Of a DNA stretch of 35,096 bases, positions 24,382 through 33,669 are shown one piece after another. How positions within the stretch are numbered: the stretch's first letter is position 1; each line of letters begins with the position of its first letter. The position numbers and the translations under genes are program-made. The notes under the pieces are model-generated. The model saw nothing but the letters and a program-made list of their open reading frames with translations. It was not told the DNA's origin and searched no databases. The stretch is from BS750m-G4 sp964472195 (lineage in GTDB: Bacteria > Bacteroidota > Ignavibacteria > Tepidaquicellales > Tepidaquicellaceae): positions 1 through 35,096 of the forward strand of contig CAYYJH010000020.1 in assembly GCA_964472195.1 (NCBI GenBank). The letters are read 5' to 3'.

Positions 24382-25356
24382 TTAAAGATCTATCTCGAAT
24401 GTTTTTCTTAAAAATCCATGTGCTGAAAATCTCTTCTTAAAAGCAAACAGTCCCTCCGATAATTTATTGTTAACATCAGATGTGCCAATATCATATATTT
24501 TAAAGTTGTGTTCTTTTGCCCATTCGATGGATTGATATAAAATAAATTCTGAAACACCTTCTTTATTGTATTCATTGTCCGCTGCCAGATAAAAATTTAA
24601 TATTACAGATTCGTTTATTACAAAAAGAATGCAAATACCTACAATTTTACCGTCTATTTTTGCGGAAAATAATATTATTTCATCTTTTAAATTATTTTTA
24701 AGATACACTAATTCTTCCAGACTATGAGTTGGTTTAACATTTTTTAAATCCCTGTCATTCAAGAGAACTTTATAATATTCTCGAAAGCAATCATTCGAAA
24801 TGGGAGCATTAATGATGTCAAAGTCTATTTTATTAATGGATTTTTTAATTGCTCTTTTTTTTGTTTCCGAAATACTATTGAAACCGAATGAACTTAAGTC
24901 AACTATGTTTGTTATTGAGTTTCTTGTAATATGAAATCCTTCCTGTAAGAGAGCATATTCGTTCTCTTCGTTAGGCATTACGTAGTATAAATAGGGAAAC
25001 GCATGAATACGGCAATGGTTGAAATCTGATTTTTTTAGATATTCTTTAAATGCATTAACGACTCTGATAAAATCTATAACATCTGATTTTTTCTTCCAGA
25101 GAAATCCTCCAAAGCTTACTCCTTTGCAAGATACAAAAATTTTTTTGTCTCCCTTATAATCTTCGCATCCGTTAATAATTGCAATTGTTTTGTTGTTTTT
25201 CTTAGTTTTGAATTTCAGGTGATGCCAGTTTATATTTTTTGAGAATATATCATTATAGGAGAGAAATTTGTAATCGTAAAAGAGATTATACTGGTTTCTC
25301 AGGAATTCCAACCATTCAACATCATTTTTTATATCCGATTTTATTATTTCAATCAT
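24382..25356 (-). CDS. FemAB/GNAT-like acyltransferase
   Basis: 324 aa. The fold pattern matches the BioF2-like/FemAB branch of the GNAT superfamily: an N-terminal half with FVSCKGVSFGGFLWKKKSD, the basic helix ISETKKRAIKKSI, a central IDGKIVGICILFVINESVILNFYLAA, the helix LYQSIEWAKEHN and the terminal LFAFKKRFSAHGF, which is the family's phosphate/acyl-binding signature. In glycan clusters such proteins usually acylate an amino sugar. The stop codon is 28 bases before the SDR start and the start is 2 bases after the GT39 gene, so it belongs to the operon. The acyl donor is unknown. Confidence 0.8.
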   Translation of the reverse strand: MIEIIKSDIKNDVEWLEFLRNQYNLFYDYKFLSYNDIFSKNINWHHLKFKTKKNNKTIAIINGCEDYKGDKKIFVSCKGVSFGGFLWKKKSDVIDFIRVVNAFKEYLKKSDFNHCRIHAFPYLYYVMPNEENEYALLQEGFHITRNSITNIVDLSSFGFNSISETKKRAIKKSINKIDFDIINAPISNDCFREYYKVLLNDRDLKNVKPTHSLEELVYLKNNLKDEIILFSAKIDGKIVGICILFVINESVILNFYLAADNEYNKEGVSEFILYQSIEWAKEHNFKIYDIGTSDVNNKLSEGLFAFKKRFSAHGFLRKTFEIDL

Positions 25357-25358
25357 AA

Positions 25359-27041
25359 TTAATTTTCATAGAGTTCATATCCCGGTGTTTTTTTTATAAA
25401 TTTAAAATCTTTTGGTATAAAAATATCCGATTCAATGTAATTGCTTCTGTTTATGTTATCACCTTCAACGATGACTTGATAATTATTCTTATCGAGGGCT
25501 TTAAGTTTTATCTTCACATTATCAATTCCGTTCTTTGTATCCAAAAGTTCATAAGTATAATCGTTTCCTTTCCATCCTAAATTCAACCCGTTAAAATAAA
25601 AACTAAACTGAGGATTGTAATGGTAGTTGGTGCTTATATAAACAATATTCTTCTTACCCCTTTGCTCAATTAGCTTTTTTATGCTGCTTACTTCATAAGT
25701 ATTTTCCCAGCTTGGAATGCTAATAAGATAGTATATATTTAAACATATGAAAAACAAAGCAATAAAAATATAATAAAGTTTAGTAAGGTTAAATCTATGT
25801 GAAATAAATTTTGCAATAAAATAAAAAGCAATTAAGATGACGATTATTAGTGGTAATGCTATATGAAGGTTTTGGAAGTTAAAAACGTATGATTTTATCT
25901 CAGGTCTTTCGTACTGTGTTGCAAACCATAAAATATTTAATAAAGTAAGAAAGACGGCAATTAGTTTTTCCCTTAAAGAGCTTTTTATTAGTTCATTTAT
26001 ATATTTTGCGATAAGAAATGTAGCCGGGGTTAAAATTAATAGAACATACACCTCGAGTTTTGTTTTAAAAGCAGTAAGTATAATTAAACCTGTAATGAAC
26101 CATATCCATAGAAATAGTTTTTTCCAGTCTAAATTTTTAAAGTGAAATGCATCTTTTACTAAACTTATAAAAATTAAAATACTGAACGGGATAATAGACA
26201 GCAGATAATTTACATGATAAAATATACCGGATGCTTTTACATTATGTTCAACACCAATTAAAGCACGGTCAACAATATGGAAGAACAAAAAATATTCAAG
26301 AAAACTGTTACCGTGATTTAGCAGCATATACAAATGCCATGGTAAAGCTACGATAACCCCGAGCGATGTAAAAATTATGAGGTCTTTAAGTTTATAATTG
26401 ATCTTCTTTCGTAAAATAAGATAACTGAGAAAGAGTATAATGGGAATATAAAAACCTACAAGTATCTTTATCATTAAACATAATCCGAAAACAATTCCCC
26501 CCAAAATATTGTATATAGTTTTTCGATTTTCTGTATAAAGAATAAAAAGATAAAATGAAATTAGAATGAATAATGTGTATGGAATATCAAATTGAAATCT
26601 TTTAGAGAAAACATTGAATATAATGTTGCTGCTGAAAATTATTGCAGCAAAAATTCCCGTTTTCATATCATACAGTTTTTTTCCTATTAAGATTATGAAG
26701 TACAAACAAAGGAGACTGCTGATAAAAGGAATTATTTTTAATGCGATTGAGTTAATTCCAAAAATGAGAGTAGATAAATATCCTACCCAAATTAAAAGAG
26801 GAGGATGAGAGCCGGAATAAAATCCACCAACTGCATGAGTACTCTGGTCAAAAAAATCACTGTTTATATGAATTGAAAGAACCCTTGTCGCATACATACC
26901 TTCATCCCAGGGCTGTATATCAGTTGTTAAAAGTGAAGGCAGTTTTACAATGCATAAAAAAACAACGAGAAAAATAAAAATTATCTTAAAATTACGCTCG
27001 TTGTTGATGTAATTAATTATATCATTGAGGAATGAACTCAT
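25359..27041 (-). CDS. Membrane glycosyltransferase, GT39/ArnT-like
   Basis: 560 aa with about 12 hydrophobic helices and a soluble C-terminal domain. Near residue 44 is PWDEGMYA, the Asp-Glu motif of PMT/ArnT family enzymes, followed by the loop GSHPPLLIWVGYL. These enzymes use a polyprenyl-phosphate-linked sugar on the periplasmic side of the inner membrane. Together with the ArnA-like pair downstream it suggests transfer of an unusual amino sugar to lipid A or another surface carrier, although ArnB and ArnC counterparts are missing here. It begins 25 bases after the PorV-like gene, in the same direction. Confidence 0.87.
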   Translation of the reverse strand: MSSFLNDIINYINNERNFKIIFIFLVVFLCIVKLPSLLTTDIQPWDEGMYATRVLSIHINSDFFDQSTHAVGGFYSGSHPPLLIWVGYLSTLIFGINSIALKIIPFISSLLCLYFIILIGKKLYDMKTGIFAAIIFSSNIIFNVFSKRFQFDIPYTLFILISFYLFILYTENRKTIYNILGGIVFGLCLMIKILVGFYIPIILFLSYLILRKKINYKLKDLIIFTSLGVIVALPWHLYMLLNHGNSFLEYFLFFHIVDRALIGVEHNVKASGIFYHVNYLLSIIPFSILIFISLVKDAFHFKNLDWKKLFLWIWFITGLIILTAFKTKLEVYVLLILTPATFLIAKYINELIKSSLREKLIAVFLTLLNILWFATQYERPEIKSYVFNFQNLHIALPLIIVILIAFYFIAKFISHRFNLTKLYYIFIALFFICLNIYYLISIPSWENTYEVSSIKKLIEQRGKKNIVYISTNYHYNPQFSFYFNGLNLGWKGNDYTYELLDTKNGIDNVKIKLKALDKNNYQVIVEGDNINRSNYIESDIFIPKDFKFIKKTPGYELYEN

Positions 27042-27066
27042 TCAGTTATTAGAACTTTAGAATGAT

Positions 27067-27972
27067 TTAAAAACTTATCCCAAGCGAAAAAGTGTTGCTG
27101 CTACCAAATTCATTTGAATAAGGTACAAAAGCATAGTCCAGATTTATACTTTTATATTTAAAACCTGCACCCGTTGTAAGTCCTTTATTTTCGTAATTAC
27201 TCTGGTATCCTGCTCTTAAGAATGCAAAATCCTTGTATCCTATCTCTCCGCCGCTGTGAATATGAAATTGACCGCCATCAAGTACTTTAAAACCATCTAA
27301 ACTGATTAGAAAGCTGAAATCGTCTTTATTAAATGAGTAACCGCTGCCAAACCTTACTAAACTTGGAAGTTTAGTGCTTACATTTCTTAATTCATTTAAG
27401 GAGCCTAAGTTTGCTACTACAAATCCAAAATTTAAATTATCTTTTGTATAGCTTGTTCCAAAATCAATACCAAATCCCGAAGCTTCGTCAACGTATATTT
27501 TTTCGTAAAGGAATTTAGATGATAAACCAACCGAAAGATTATCAGTTAGTTTGTATCCAATCGATACACCGAGCGATAAGTTTTGAGCATCGAACTTATC
27601 TAATGGCTCTCCGGGAATATTTCTTATCTCAATATCACTTATTGTCGTTCTTAATAGACCAACACCGAATGCGAACTTATTTAAAATAAATTTTGCACCT
27701 ACAAAATCTGTAGCAAGGTCTTGTACGGATTGATTGTGCATAATTGTAATGTTATTGTTCAATCCGAAATTTAATCTTGCTGGATTGTATATGACAGATG
27801 TTGCATCATTAGAAATAGAAGAAAAGGCGTCACCCATTGCTATTGATCTTGCACCAACTCCTAATTTCAAAAAAGAAAGCCCGGTATTTCCTGCCCCATC
27901 GTTCTGTGAGTATAATGAACTGCTAAAGGTGATAAGTAATATTAATGCTGCTGTGATTCTTTTAGAAAACAT
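27067..27972 (-). CDS. PorV/PorQ-family outer membrane beta-barrel (second copy)
   Basis: 301 aa, signal peptide (ITAALILLITFSSSLYSQ). The mature N-terminus AGNTGLSFLKLGVGARSIAMGDAF and the following NDATSVIYNPARL are the signature of the PorV/PorQ/UPF0164 family, 14-stranded FadL-like barrels in the outer membrane. Alternating hydrophobic strands continue to the end, which ends in the aromatic residue F (SLGISF) as expected for BAM recognition. In T9SS, PorV ferries cargo from the translocon to the attachment complex and PorQ holds PorZ. Four bases separate it from the upstream paralogue. Confidence 0.88.
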   Translation of the reverse strand: MFSKRITAALILLITFSSSLYSQNDGAGNTGLSFLKLGVGARSIAMGDAFSSISNDATSVIYNPARLNFGLNNNITIMHNQSVQDLATDFVGAKFILNKFAFGVGLLRTTISDIEIRNIPGEPLDKFDAQNLSLGVSIGYKLTDNLSVGLSSKFLYEKIYVDEASGFGIDFGTSYTKDNLNFGFVVANLGSLNELRNVSTKLPSLVRFGSGYSFNKDDFSFLISLDGFKVLDGGQFHIHSGGEIGYKDFAFLRAGYQSNYENKGLTTGAGFKYKSINLDYAFVPYSNEFGSSNTFSLGISF

Positions 27973-27975
27973 CTT

Positions 27976-28998
27976 TTATTTGAATTTAAATGCTAAACTT
28001 ATGTTTTGTATTAAATCATGTGAATATGGTTCAAGTTGAACAGAATAATCTAAACCTAATTTTATATCCTTGGTGAATGATTTATAAAATCCAAACCCTG
28101 CTGAGGGTTTTAAGTTCCCACCAAAATCATCACCTGAAAAATCAATTCTATCTAAACCGGCTCTTAATTGTAATTGTTCTGTTAGATTGAACTCAGTTCC
28201 TAATTTAAAAAAATAGTTATTAAATCTTTCACTCGTCACACCCGTATTCTTGTTTTCATATTTAGGATTATTATGATATTCCATTTCCAGAGAAACCAAA
28301 CCGTAATCGTTCGGGAGTAAGTAAGTCCCGCCAAAATTTATTAAAGTTGGGAATTTATCTTTTGTAGTGTTACCCAAACTACCGTATATATCCGATGTGT
28401 TCCATTCATTTTTTGCAGAAATATCTCTTACAGCGAATCCAAAACTTAAATTATCCATTGCCTTATAAACAGCACCGACGTCGAATCCAATTGAAGTACT
28501 TGTGACATCTTCGTATAATTTAGAATAGTAATATTTGAAACCAACACCGAGTGCGACCTGGTCGCTGACAAGAAAACTTGTGCCTAAATAAAACTGGTTA
28601 TCGAAAGTTGAAAAAGTTCCTATTTGTCTTGTATCATTATCTCTTCCGTCTATATCACTGACACCAGCATTAATCCATAACAATGAAATTCCTGCACCGC
28701 GATGTCCCTGGTTTTTTAATGAGAATTTTTTTGTAAATCCAACGAAATTCAGGCTTCTGTCCATGCTAAGGAAAGTATATCCAATATTTACAATTCCATC
28801 TTCCTGGAAACTGGATATAGCAGGATTATAATAACCAACAACATCACCAAAAGTATTTGAGACCATCGCATTTCCCATTGAGAGCCCTCTTGCTCCAAAA
28901 CCCAGCCGTGCGAAACTACCGGCATAACTGCCAATTTGTGCGTGTGCAATTCCGCTTAAAGAAATTGTAAGTAGAATCGTGATTAGATATTTTTTCAA
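27976..28998 (-). CDS. PorV/PorQ-family outer membrane beta-barrel (first copy)
   Basis: 340 aa with a signal peptide ending AHAQ. Its start IGSYAGSFARLGFGARGLSMGNAM and then VVGYYNPA repeat the family signature of the next gene, so the two are tandem paralogues. It ends in ISLAFKFK, with an aromatic near the C-terminus. The larger size reflects longer surface loops between strands (for example around residues 180-260). It follows the propeller/sorting-domain gene after 37 bases, and the two may form a PorQ-PorZ-like partnership. Confidence 0.88.
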   Translation of the reverse strand: MKKYLITILLTISLSGIAHAQIGSYAGSFARLGFGARGLSMGNAMVSNTFGDVVGYYNPAISSFQEDGIVNIGYTFLSMDRSLNFVGFTKKFSLKNQGHRGAGISLLWINAGVSDIDGRDNDTRQIGTFSTFDNQFYLGTSFLVSDQVALGVGFKYYYSKLYEDVTSTSIGFDVGAVYKAMDNLSFGFAVRDISAKNEWNTSDIYGSLGNTTKDKFPTLINFGGTYLLPNDYGLVSLEMEYHNNPKYENKNTGVTSERFNNYFFKLGTEFNLTEQLQLRAGLDRIDFSGDDFGGNLKPSAGFGFYKSFTKDIKLGLDYSVQLEPYSHDLIQNISLAFKFK

Positions 28999-29035
28999 AG
29001 TGTTATCTGTTAAGTTTTTATCGTTATGTTAATAA

Positions 29036-30661
29036 TTATTGTAAAACAATTATTTTTCCCCAGACGTCGTCGTCACCCTCTACTTCTATCCTGTAAAAAT
29101 AAACTCCGTTAGCTACTTGATAACCGTTGTCATTTTTTCCGTCCCATTGTGTGAAGAGTTCATCCGGATTATGTCTTGTTGCATTTTGTATTACTGTTCT
29201 TACGGGATTCATTCCAAAATCAAAAACTCTGATAGTAATTTTTGAAGGGCTTTTACCTGTTTTATAAAAAATTCTCACCACTTCATCGTCTGGTGCAAAT
29301 GGATTCGGAGCTGCATATGTTTTCAAATCTGATGAAAGATCTATAGGTGTTACTGCTCTGAATATTTTCCATTTACCTACCCATGGTTGACCGAGTTCTA
29401 TCGTTCTGCATAGTCCATCCGCACTACCGATGTATAGAGTGTCGTTCGAATGATTTCCTGAATAGAAATATTGTGTATGAAGAACATCGTTTGTTTCTTC
29501 ATCGACGATTAAGCCGGGCTTGGTCCAATCGAAGATCCCAAAGTTGCTTCTCCATAATCCTTCATCAGTATAAGCATACACAACTGAATCCATCGAACCA
29601 ACACCGTTTGAAGAAATGTCATTTAATGTATAAGCCCAGCTAAGTCCTCCGTTGGATGTGTAACTTACAGCGAAAACTTCTAATGGGTCTTCCGCTTTTC
29701 TTGTTGCAGCCCATACTATCTCATTACTGTTGTATCTTTGAACGTGAAGGTTAACAACAAAATTTCCAGAAACACGATTCGTGCCTGTACCGGAGTTTTG
29801 AAAATTGTATTTTCTCCAGCTTTGACCCCAATCAGTCGATTTGTTTATTCCGTCAGCAGTCCCAACATAAATTGTGGAATCATTTACAGCTTCAATTGTA
29901 AAAGCTCTGTGGTTTAGATTGATCACCGGGTTTAAAGTAAAAGTATAACCTGTTCCGGAAATATAAATACTATCCAGATTATCAGGAGGTAATACTACTC
30001 TTTGCCATGTGTTTCCATAATCGGTCGTTTTTCTTACACCACCTGCGAATGATGTAATCCAGATAGTATAATTATTTGTATCGTTTTGAGTTCTCGTGAC
30101 TGCTATATCGTAGGATAGATTTTGCTGTGGAACAACAACCGGCAATGCTGATAAAACATTACTACCATAAACTATCGTAGTATCATTAAGCCCATCCAAA
30201 GGCTGTGGATAAGATTCCCAGTTTAAACCATAATCTGTCGAGACTTTAATGCCAGTACCGACCGGAATATTTTCTCCGCTTATTTCTTCACTAATCGCTG
30301 TTGAGACAACAACAACGTTTGTATTTACTGTTAATCCTGATACATCATCTTCGCCAAATGGCTGCAGCCCAAAATAGTTTTGAAAATTATGAAAGTTATC
30401 GATAGTTCTCATTATTCCGCTTCCCGTTGCAAACCAGACTGTATCGCCTGCAAAAATTACATCTGTAATGAAATTGCTGATAGGATATTTCGATGTATTA
30501 GGAGTTACAGTAACTAATATGTTATCTCTTATAAATCTGTTACTTTGATATTTTGTAAAATCGATTGTGGATATTTTATAATCTTTTAGATCATAAACAT
30601 GCTGAGAAAATGCAAAGCTCGATAAGAAAATAAAAAATATTATAAATCTGAGTTTGATCAT
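29036..30661 (-). CDS. Secreted beta-propeller protein with FlgD/T9SS-like C-terminal domain
   Basis: The upstream in-frame ATG (30703) would overlap the preceding gene by 29 bases; ATG 30661 instead gives a clean signal peptide (MIKLRFIIFFIFLSSFAFSQ) and 541 aa. The body has several BNR/Asp-box-type repeats (for example STDYGLNWESY, TTDYGNTWQRV, STDWGQSWRKY, TSNGGLSWAY), suggesting a sortilin-like beta-propeller. The last 90 residues are a FlgD Ig-like fold of the T9SS sorting type: APNPFAPDDE, ITIRVFDFGMNPVRTV, WDGKNDNGYQVANGVYFYRI and WGKIIVLQ. PorZ of Porphyromonas also combines a propeller and such a domain, but it is larger and uses another repeat type. Probably cell-surface, function unknown. 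Confidence 0.8.
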   Translation of the reverse strand: MIKLRFIIFFIFLSSFAFSQHVYDLKDYKISTIDFTKYQSNRFIRDNILVTVTPNTSKYPISNFITDVIFAGDTVWFATGSGIMRTIDNFHNFQNYFGLQPFGEDDVSGLTVNTNVVVVSTAISEEISGENIPVGTGIKVSTDYGLNWESYPQPLDGLNDTTIVYGSNVLSALPVVVPQQNLSYDIAVTRTQNDTNNYTIWITSFAGGVRKTTDYGNTWQRVVLPPDNLDSIYISGTGYTFTLNPVINLNHRAFTIEAVNDSTIYVGTADGINKSTDWGQSWRKYNFQNSGTGTNRVSGNFVVNLHVQRYNSNEIVWAATRKAEDPLEVFAVSYTSNGGLSWAYTLNDISSNGVGSMDSVVYAYTDEGLWRSNFGIFDWTKPGLIVDEETNDVLHTQYFYSGNHSNDTLYIGSADGLCRTIELGQPWVGKWKIFRAVTPIDLSSDLKTYAAPNPFAPDDEVVRIFYKTGKSPSKITIRVFDFGMNPVRTVIQNATRHNPDELFTQWDGKNDNGYQVANGVYFYRIEVEGDDDVWGKIIVLQ

Positions 30662-30674
30662 TAATGAATTCAAT

Positions 30675-31511
30675 TTATGGTTGAACAACATGAATTGTGT
30701 CAATTATCTGGTTACTTAAAATGCTCGAATTATCCATTGCTTCGTATACAAATTTAAAAGGACCAAAGGTTGTTTGAGTAGAATTAATTGCAATTTTTAG
30801 TGAATACCTGCCGTCACCTGCAATGGTATCACCATGTTGAGGAATATTTCCATCGTCAAACATCGCGAATGGATTTCCGCCCGAAGGTGAACCGTTGGGT
30901 TTGAAAGAATTAAAATATACCGAGTTTATATCACACATACCGTCAGGGTCAGTTACAAATATAGAAAGGACCTTTACGTTTTCACCGGAGACCGGAACAA
31001 CAATGCTGTCGGGAGCAATTAATCCGGAAAGACTTGGCGGTAAATTAGCAGTATTGACAACAGGAAATACTGACGTTATTAAATTGCTGAACAATGTAGC
31101 CGTATTTTGTGCAATGTACTGAATTTTGTATGCACCAACTAACAAGCATTGGATATTCGAGATATTAACCTGAACTGTATACCTGCCGTCTCCCGAAGTG
31201 GAATCGGGAAATACACCGTTATCACTCATCGTAAAAGTACCTAATGAATTATTAATAGGATCATAAATCGTACAGGTAACGCTCGAAATCGGATCACCTA
31301 AGTTAGTATTAACGAATACTGATGTTATAAAAGAAATTAATGGTGAAGCTGAAGTTGTAAAAACCGTATCTACTGACCTGTATGGATTGGATATAATAGG
31401 AGCGTCATAAGTCGGGTCGATTATATTATCATCCTTCTTTTCACATGAAGCAATTATTATTGATACAATAAAAATGCATAATAAACCGGGAAGAATATTT
31501 CTTGTTTTCAG
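30675..31511 (-). CDS. Lipoprotein with repeated DGxxxDxxxGDGRY modules and probable CTG start
   Basis: The first ATG (31229) would give an untagged 184-residue protein. The frame is open back to a TGA near 31552, with no ATG, GTG or TTG. A CTG at 31511 followed by KTRNILPGLLC...SIIIASC gives a perfect lipoprotein signal of about 23 residues with the lipidated Cys before EKKDDN; length is then 278 aa. The mature protein has two similar Ig-like modules, each with a motif of the type DNGxxPDSTSGDGRY or DDGNIPQ...AGDGRY, which resembles calcium-binding surface repeats. It lies 13 bases before the propeller gene and is the first gene of the long glycan/T9SS operon. Confidence 0.8.
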   Translation of the reverse strand: MKTRNILPGLLCIFIVSIIIASCEKKDDNIIDPTYDAPIISNPYRSVDTVFTTSASPLISFITSVFVNTNLGDPISSVTCTIYDPINNSLGTFTMSDNGVFPDSTSGDGRYTVQVNISNIQCLLVGAYKIQYIAQNTATLFSNLITSVFPVVNTANLPPSLSGLIAPDSIVVPVSGENVKVLSIFVTDPDGMCDINSVYFNSFKPNGSPSGGNPFAMFDDGNIPQHGDTIAGDGRYSLKIAINSTQTTFGPFKFVYEAMDNSSILSNQIIDTIHVVQP

Positions 31512-31794
31512 AATATTAATTTTAATGAAGAAATTTGTTTGTTGTAAATTAAATCAGTAAGTTAGAAAATATACAGTAAAAAGGAAGTATAAAAAGGATT
31601 TTGTTAGGGAATATTATTGTCAGTTAATTTTTACACAAAATAAAGTTTTAATAAAAGACTGTCAAGGAGATATTTTGTAATCTTTTCATTTAGATGTCTA
31701 TAACAGTAACATCTTCTATTAAATTTCTAAAATATGTTTTTTAAAAAATAATCTTTGTTTATTTTAAAGAAAACTTATCCAAATTTTATTTTTT

Positions 31795-33570
31795 ATGAAT
31801 AAAAAAACTCTCATAGAACTACTTTTAAGAAGTTATCAGAAATTTGAAAATGATTGCGGGATAATTTTCACCAAAAAAGATGATAAATATGTATCCATCA
31901 GCCGGAATGAATTATTATCAAAGGTTATTCAACTCGTAAATTATTTTAAGACACTTGAATTAAAATCTCATGATAAAATAGCAATTATATCGGAAAACAG
32001 AAGAGAGTGGGTAATTACAGACCTTGCATGTATTTTATCAGGATTGGTGTTAGTTCCTTTGTATGTTTCTTTGAGTTCAGGATCAATAAAATATATTCTT
32101 AAAGATTCATGCTCGGTTGTATGCTTCGTATCGGGTGAATTGCAGTTAGAAAAAGCTCTATCCGTAAGACAAGATTTACCCGATTTAAAGGAAATAATTT
32201 GTTTCAATGAAACAAAAAACAAATTTGAAAATGTATTTTATCTCCGGGAGATTCTGAATTCTTCGAATGAGATAAAAAAGAACGAAATAGAAAATTTCAT
32301 TGCAAGCTCTTCCGAAAATATTTCTGAAGAGGATTTGGTAACGATAATTTATACTTCCGGTACGACCGGTATTCCGAAAGGTGTAATGTTGACTCATAAA
32401 AATATCTGCAGCAATATCCTCGCATGTATGAAGGTTCTCCCGATTTCCGAAAAAGATACCTTTCTTTCGTATCTTCCCTATTCTCATTCATACGAAAGAA
32501 CAGCGGGATATTATCTTGCATTCTTTTCAGGTTCCAGGATATATTATGCTCAAAGCATTGATACGATTGCATTGCAAATGCAGGAAGTAAAACCCACAAT
32601 TGTCATAACTGTCCCGCGTTTGCTCAATAAAATATATAACAGGCTGATGAAAAGACGTGATGAACTTCCCGATGGTTACAGAAAAAATTTATTCATCCGT
32701 GCAACTGATATGGCAATGAGTCAGGATAGAAGTAAGTTTTCTGTTAAATGGTTTCTCGCTGATATACTTGTCTTTAAAAAGATTAGAGCAAGAACGGGCG
32801 GTCGGATAAGGTTTTTTGTCTCGGGAGGCGGGGCATTAAATAAAAATATCGGGGAATTTCTTGATAGAATAGGTATACAGATTTTGGAGGGCTACGGCTT
32901 AACTGAGACCTCTCCTGTAATCTCGGTTAACAGACTCCACAGAAATAAATATGGCACTGTTGGAGTTCCCCTTAATGGAGTTGAGGTCAAGACAAATTCC
33001 GATGGGGAGATTATTGTTAAGGGCGACCTTGTGATGAAGGGATATTATAAGGATGAAGAAGAAACGAAAATAACGATTAAAGATGGTTGGTTATATACTG
33101 GCGATATAGGAGAGATTGATAAAGATGGATTTATAAAAATTACGGACAGAAAAAAATCACTGTTCAAATCATCGGGAGGAAAATACATAGCACCCGCACA
33201 AATCGAAGACCTGATTCAGCAGGTTCCTTACATTGACCAGGTATTTGTTATAGGCAATGAGCGTATGTATGTAACTGCATTGATTGTTCCGGATTTAAAT
33301 GAGTTAAAGAGTATATCAAAACAACTGTGTATAACTTTGATAGATGTAAAAAAGCTATTGAAAAGCAGGGAGTTGTTAAAAAAAATTGAAACCGATATAA
33401 ATAATATTCAAAAAAACTTATCACAGTATGAAAAAGTAAGAAAATTCACTCTTCTCGAAAAGCCCTTCACTATAGAAGACGGCGAGCTCACACCGACAAT
33501 GAAGTTAAAAAGAAAATTTGTCGAGGAGAAATATAAAGACTTGATTGAGAAAATGTATCCTAAGGTTTAA
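31795..33570 (+). CDS. Long-chain acyl-CoA ligase (AMP-forming)
   Basis: 591 aa of the ANL superfamily. The P-loop-like motif IIYTSGTTGIPKGVMLTHKN is at about 184-203, the adenine/acyl site EGYGLTETSPV at about 365-375 and the hinge YTGDIGEIDKDGFIKITDRKK at about 436-456. The size and the sequence VSGGGALNKNIGEFL are those of the FadD15/AAE-type bacterial long-chain acyl-CoA synthetases. It activates fatty acids to acyl-CoA for beta-oxidation or lipid synthesis. It starts 283 bases from the divergent lipoprotein operon; that gap is AT-rich and shows no feature I can name. Confidence 0.93.
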   Translation: MNKKTLIELLLRSYQKFENDCGIIFTKKDDKYVSISRNELLSKVIQLVNYFKTLELKSHDKIAIISENRREWVITDLACILSGLVLVPLYVSLSSGSIKYILKDSCSVVCFVSGELQLEKALSVRQDLPDLKEIICFNETKNKFENVFYLREILNSSNEIKKNEIENFIASSSENISEEDLVTIIYTSGTTGIPKGVMLTHKNICSNILACMKVLPISEKDTFLSYLPYSHSYERTAGYYLAFFSGSRIYYAQSIDTIALQMQEVKPTIVITVPRLLNKIYNRLMKRRDELPDGYRKNLFIRATDMAMSQDRSKFSVKWFLADILVFKKIRARTGGRIRFFVSGGGALNKNIGEFLDRIGIQILEGYGLTETSPVISVNRLHRNKYGTVGVPLNGVEVKTNSDGEIIVKGDLVMKGYYKDEEETKITIKDGWLYTGDIGEIDKDGFIKITDRKKSLFKSSGGKYIAPAQIEDLIQQVPYIDQVFVIGNERMYVTALIVPDLNELKSISKQLCITLIDVKKLLKSRELLKKIETDINNIQKNLSQYEKVRKFTLLEKPFTIEDGELTPTMKLKRKFVEEKYKDLIEKMYPKV

Positions 33571-33593
33571 AAAGTGAAAAACAAAAGAAAACC

Positions 33594-33652
33594 AACTCAA
33601 CCCCCTTTAGTTCCCCTTCTCTTTCAAAGAGAAGGGGTCAGGGGGGTGAGTT
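33594..33652. repeat. Large intergenic palindrome, GC-rich
   Basis: Nested inverted repeat: outer arms AACTCAACCCCC and GGGGGGTGAGTT, inner arms CCCCTTCTCTTT and its inverse (33613-33637). It looks like a dispersed palindromic element typical of FCB-group intergenic DNA. It follows the acyl-CoA ligase and may act as its terminator, but no T run follows it. Confidence 0.65.
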
Positions 33653-33669
33653 AATGAAAAAATCAATAG

